Notes under the pieces: generated by a model | Databases searched by the model: none | Told to the model about the DNA's origin: nothing | The model's input: only the letters and a program-made list of their open reading frames with translations | Assembly (NCBI GenBank): GCA_029939965.1 | Contig: JAOZRY010000228.1 | Coordinates: 1 to 5,848, forward strand | Reading direction: 5' to 3' | Source of the DNA: Bacteroidales bacterium | GTDB lineage: Bacteria > Bacteroidota > Bacteroidia > Bacteroidales > 4484-276 | DNA: 5,848 nucleotides | Position numbers and translations under genes: made by a program | Part shown: positions 3,866-5,848 of the stretch, in pieces | How the letters are laid out: every line of letters begins with the position of its first letter | Numbering within the stretch: position 1 is the first letter of the stretch

Positions 3866-5848
3866 ATGATAAAAACCAACTTTAATTCAGCGAAAACATC
3901 TCTTTTTATTGGGATACTGTTTCTCGCTGCCCTTTTCGTATATACCGAAAAAGTCCTTGATCCGGTATTTGTACCACGCATTATTTTCTTTTCTATTGTA
4001 CTAATTCCATTTTTAGTGTACCTGATCATTTCGGTAAACAAGCGTAATACAAATACTGCAATTCTTTCTAATGCACTGGTTTGGATTTATCTTGGCTATG
4101 CTTTGTTATCAGGAGTTTCAGTAATTGTATCGATAAATCCGGGCGAAGGTATTTGGGAATTCCTCAGGGTTTGCCTTTTTTTAATATTCTTTATTTGTGG
4201 AGCATTATTACTTCAGGATGTTGAAGGCCTCAGTAATATTTTACCAAAAATCTTCATTCCTTTTTCTGCAATAATTTTAGGCTTTGGCATTTATCAATTG
4301 GTAGATGTATTGCAAAACGGCCCATTAGATCACCAAACATCTTATCTAATAAACTCTGTATTTGCTCATCGGAATTTATTTTCCCAGATGTTATTTTTTA
4401 CTATTCCTTTTTTAATGATGGGAATTTTTTATCTGAAAAGCTTGTGGAGAATTATGGCAATAATTCTTCTTACCCTGGCACTGATATTAATAACATTAAC
4501 TCTCGTAAAATCGGTGTGGCTTGCCTTAATTGTTGCTACTGTTTTTTCGTTGGTAATACTGTTATTTTTCAGGAAGTCCATTGAAGTTTCTTTTCCGATT
4601 TTCAAAAGAATCCTGGTTTACCTCTTTGCAGCGGTGTTAGTAATTCTTATTTCCGTTGCCGTTTATTCCAGGTTTAGCAGTATTGAAACTTTCGAAAAGC
4701 AAACCTATGTCATCAAAAATTACAAATTTGGATCTGCCATCGAGAGGGTTCATTTATGGGAAAAATCTGTGGAGATGTTCAAAGACAATCCTGTAATTGG
4801 CATTGGTGCCGGAAACTGGCGAATTTACCTTCCTCATTATGGCACCGGTGGAATGCGTTCTGCCGAAGGAGAAATAATTTATCAAAGGCCACACAATGAT
4901 TTTTTGTGGGTATTGTCGGAAAAGGGTTTTATAACATTTGTCTTTTACATTCTGCTTTTTATTATTACTGTATTTTATCTCATCCGAATCATACAAAAAT
5001 CTCCTTCAATTCAGGATAAGTATTTCGCATTCTTTCTTTTGTTTTTTGTAATTGGTTATGGAATTATAGCTTCGCTGAGTTTCCCTGCCGAACGTCCCAT
5101 GAATTCTTTGGTGTTAAACCTTGTATTTATTCTTACTCTGGTTCAATATCATAAAATCAATACATCGGCCAGCGAAATCAGAACTTCAACCCTGACTATT
5201 TCGGGGATTGTTGCGGTGGCATTTTTACTATTAACTATTTATGTGGGCATTAAAAGATTCGGAAGTGAACTACATACAAAAAACGCTTTTACATATCGGG
5301 TCGATGGCGAATGGAAAAAAGTAATAGATGAAATAGATCAGGCTGAATCATTTTTCTCAAAACTTGATCCTACTGCAACCCCGCTAAGGTGGTACAGCGG
5401 CCTTGCATGGTACAATTTGGGCAACATGCAAAATGCCACTATCGATTTTCAAAAAGCCTTCGATGCCAACCCCTATCACATGCATGTTTTAAATAATCTG
5501 GCCACCATTTATGGGAAGCATGGTGATTACAAAACAGCCATAAAATACTATACCGAAGCAGTAAGAATTTCCCCCGATTTTACTGATGCTGCCTTCAACC
5601 TGAGTGCTACATATTATAATGTTGGCCAAACCGATTCGGCCTATCGCATTCTTAAAGAAATTAAAAACGGATCAGAAAATCCAAACTATAAGAATATTGT
5701 AAGCGCATTAGTTTACGATAAGGTAGAAAACCTGAAAGAATCTGTCGATGACAAGGATTTATTAGTAACCCTTACCCGCATTCGCAATTCAAACGATTGG
5801 ATGATAAAGGTTCACGAACAGGCATTATTCGATAAAATATCCCTCAAC
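3866..5848 (+). CDS. Wzy/WaaL-type O-antigen ligase/polymerase with C-terminal TPRs (3' partial)
   Basis: An open frame of 661 codons runs from ATG 3866 to the window end without a stop, so the C terminus is missing. It encodes an inner-membrane protein with roughly 12-13 hydrophobic segments (about residues 13-26, 38-57, 71-89, 99-117, 129-149, 171-189, 193-215, 217-235, 248-267, 355-374, 386-405, 411-427, 444-461). A large loop (about 268-354) carries the O-antigen ligase (Wzy_C-type) signature: DNPVIGIGAGNWR (307-319), then PHNDFLWVLSEKG (342-354) with His343. An HRNLFSQ segment (168-174) precedes it. After the membrane part come about three TPR-like repeats (about 506-536, 540-570, 574-600), for example NLATIYGKHGDYKTAIKYY. 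Such proteins polymerise lipid-linked repeat units or transfer glycans to lipid A or protein; which of these applies here is unknown. An in-frame TAG at 3848 and no other nearby start support ATG 3866. Context suggests the acceptor or polymer step for the sugars made by the upstream genes. Confidence 0.85.
   Translation, partial: MIKTNFNSAKTSLFIGILFLAALFVYTEKVLDPVFVPRIIFFSIVLIPFLVYLIISVNKRNTNTAILSNALVWIYLGYALLSGVSVIVSINPGEGIWEFLRVCLFLIFFICGALLLQDVEGLSNILPKIFIPFSAIILGFGIYQLVDVLQNGPLDHQTSYLINSVFAHRNLFSQMLFFTIPFLMMGIFYLKSLWRIMAIILLTLALILITLTLVKSVWLALIVATVFSLVILLFFRKSIEVSFPIFKRILVYLFAAVLVILISVAVYSRFSSIETFEKQTYVIKNYKFGSAIERVHLWEKSVEMFKDNPVIGIGAGNWRIYLPHYGTGGMRSAEGEIIYQRPHNDFLWVLSEKGFITFVFYILLFIITVFYLIRIIQKSPSIQDKYFAFFLLFFVIGYGIIASLSFPAERPMNSLVLNLVFILTLVQYHKINTSASEIRTSTLTISGIVAVAFLLLTIYVGIKRFGSELHTKNAFTYRVDGEWKKVIDEIDQAESFFSKLDPTATPLRWYSGLAWYNLGNMQNATIDFQKAFDANPYHMHVLNNLATIYGKHGDYKTAIKYYTEAVRISPDFTDAAFNLSATYYNVGQTDSAYRILKEIKNGSENPNYKNIVSALVYDKVENLKESVDDKDLLVTLTRIRNSNDWMIKVHEQALFDKISLN

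Noticed and set aside
4754..4996. Minus-strand open frame of 80 codons within the ligase gene
   Set aside because: It is antisense to the conserved ligase loop and first following membrane segment and has no family features; it is a shadow frame.

Overview
This AT-rich window looks like the chromosome of a Bacteroidota bacterium. The gene starts lack strong Shine-Dalgarno sequences, and the protein sequences are of the kind found in Bacteroidota surface-polysaccharide loci. That assignment comes from recognising family features, not from a search. All four genes lie on the + strand and concern cell-surface glycan synthesis: capsule, exopolysaccharide or O-antigen.

Positions 1-350 hold no convincing gene. 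They contain an elaborate repeat structure: three hairpin units of about 45 nt (about 11-55, 58-102, 302-346). Each is bounded by inverted arms of the type ACCCCGTTAAAT / ATTTAACGGGGT. Between units 2 and 3 lies a second set of nested inverted repeats built on AACCTTA / TAAGGTT. From about 58 to 346 the whole segment can fold back on itself almost in register. Positions 351-485 are an AT-rich leader with no clear gene.

Positions 486-1808 encode UDP-glucose 6-dehydrogenase (Ugd), followed by an intrinsic-terminator-like hairpin (1827-1877). Positions 1891-2838 encode UDP-glucuronate decarboxylase (UXS). One base later, 2840-3709 encodes a dTDP-4-dehydrorhamnose reductase (RmlD/RfbD). A 156-bp gap with a strong stem-loop (3751-3802) follows. 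From 3866 to the end of the window runs an uninterrupted, 3'-truncated reading frame for a polytopic Wzy/WaaL-type O-antigen ligase/polymerase with C-terminal TPR repeats.

Together Ugd and UXS give UDP-glucose to UDP-glucuronate to UDP-xylose. RmlD would finish dTDP-L-rhamnose if the RmlABC enzymes are encoded elsewhere. The Wzy/WaaL-like membrane protein would polymerise or transfer the finished glycan. The coding part is conventional. The part I cannot explain is the fold-back repeat at the left edge.
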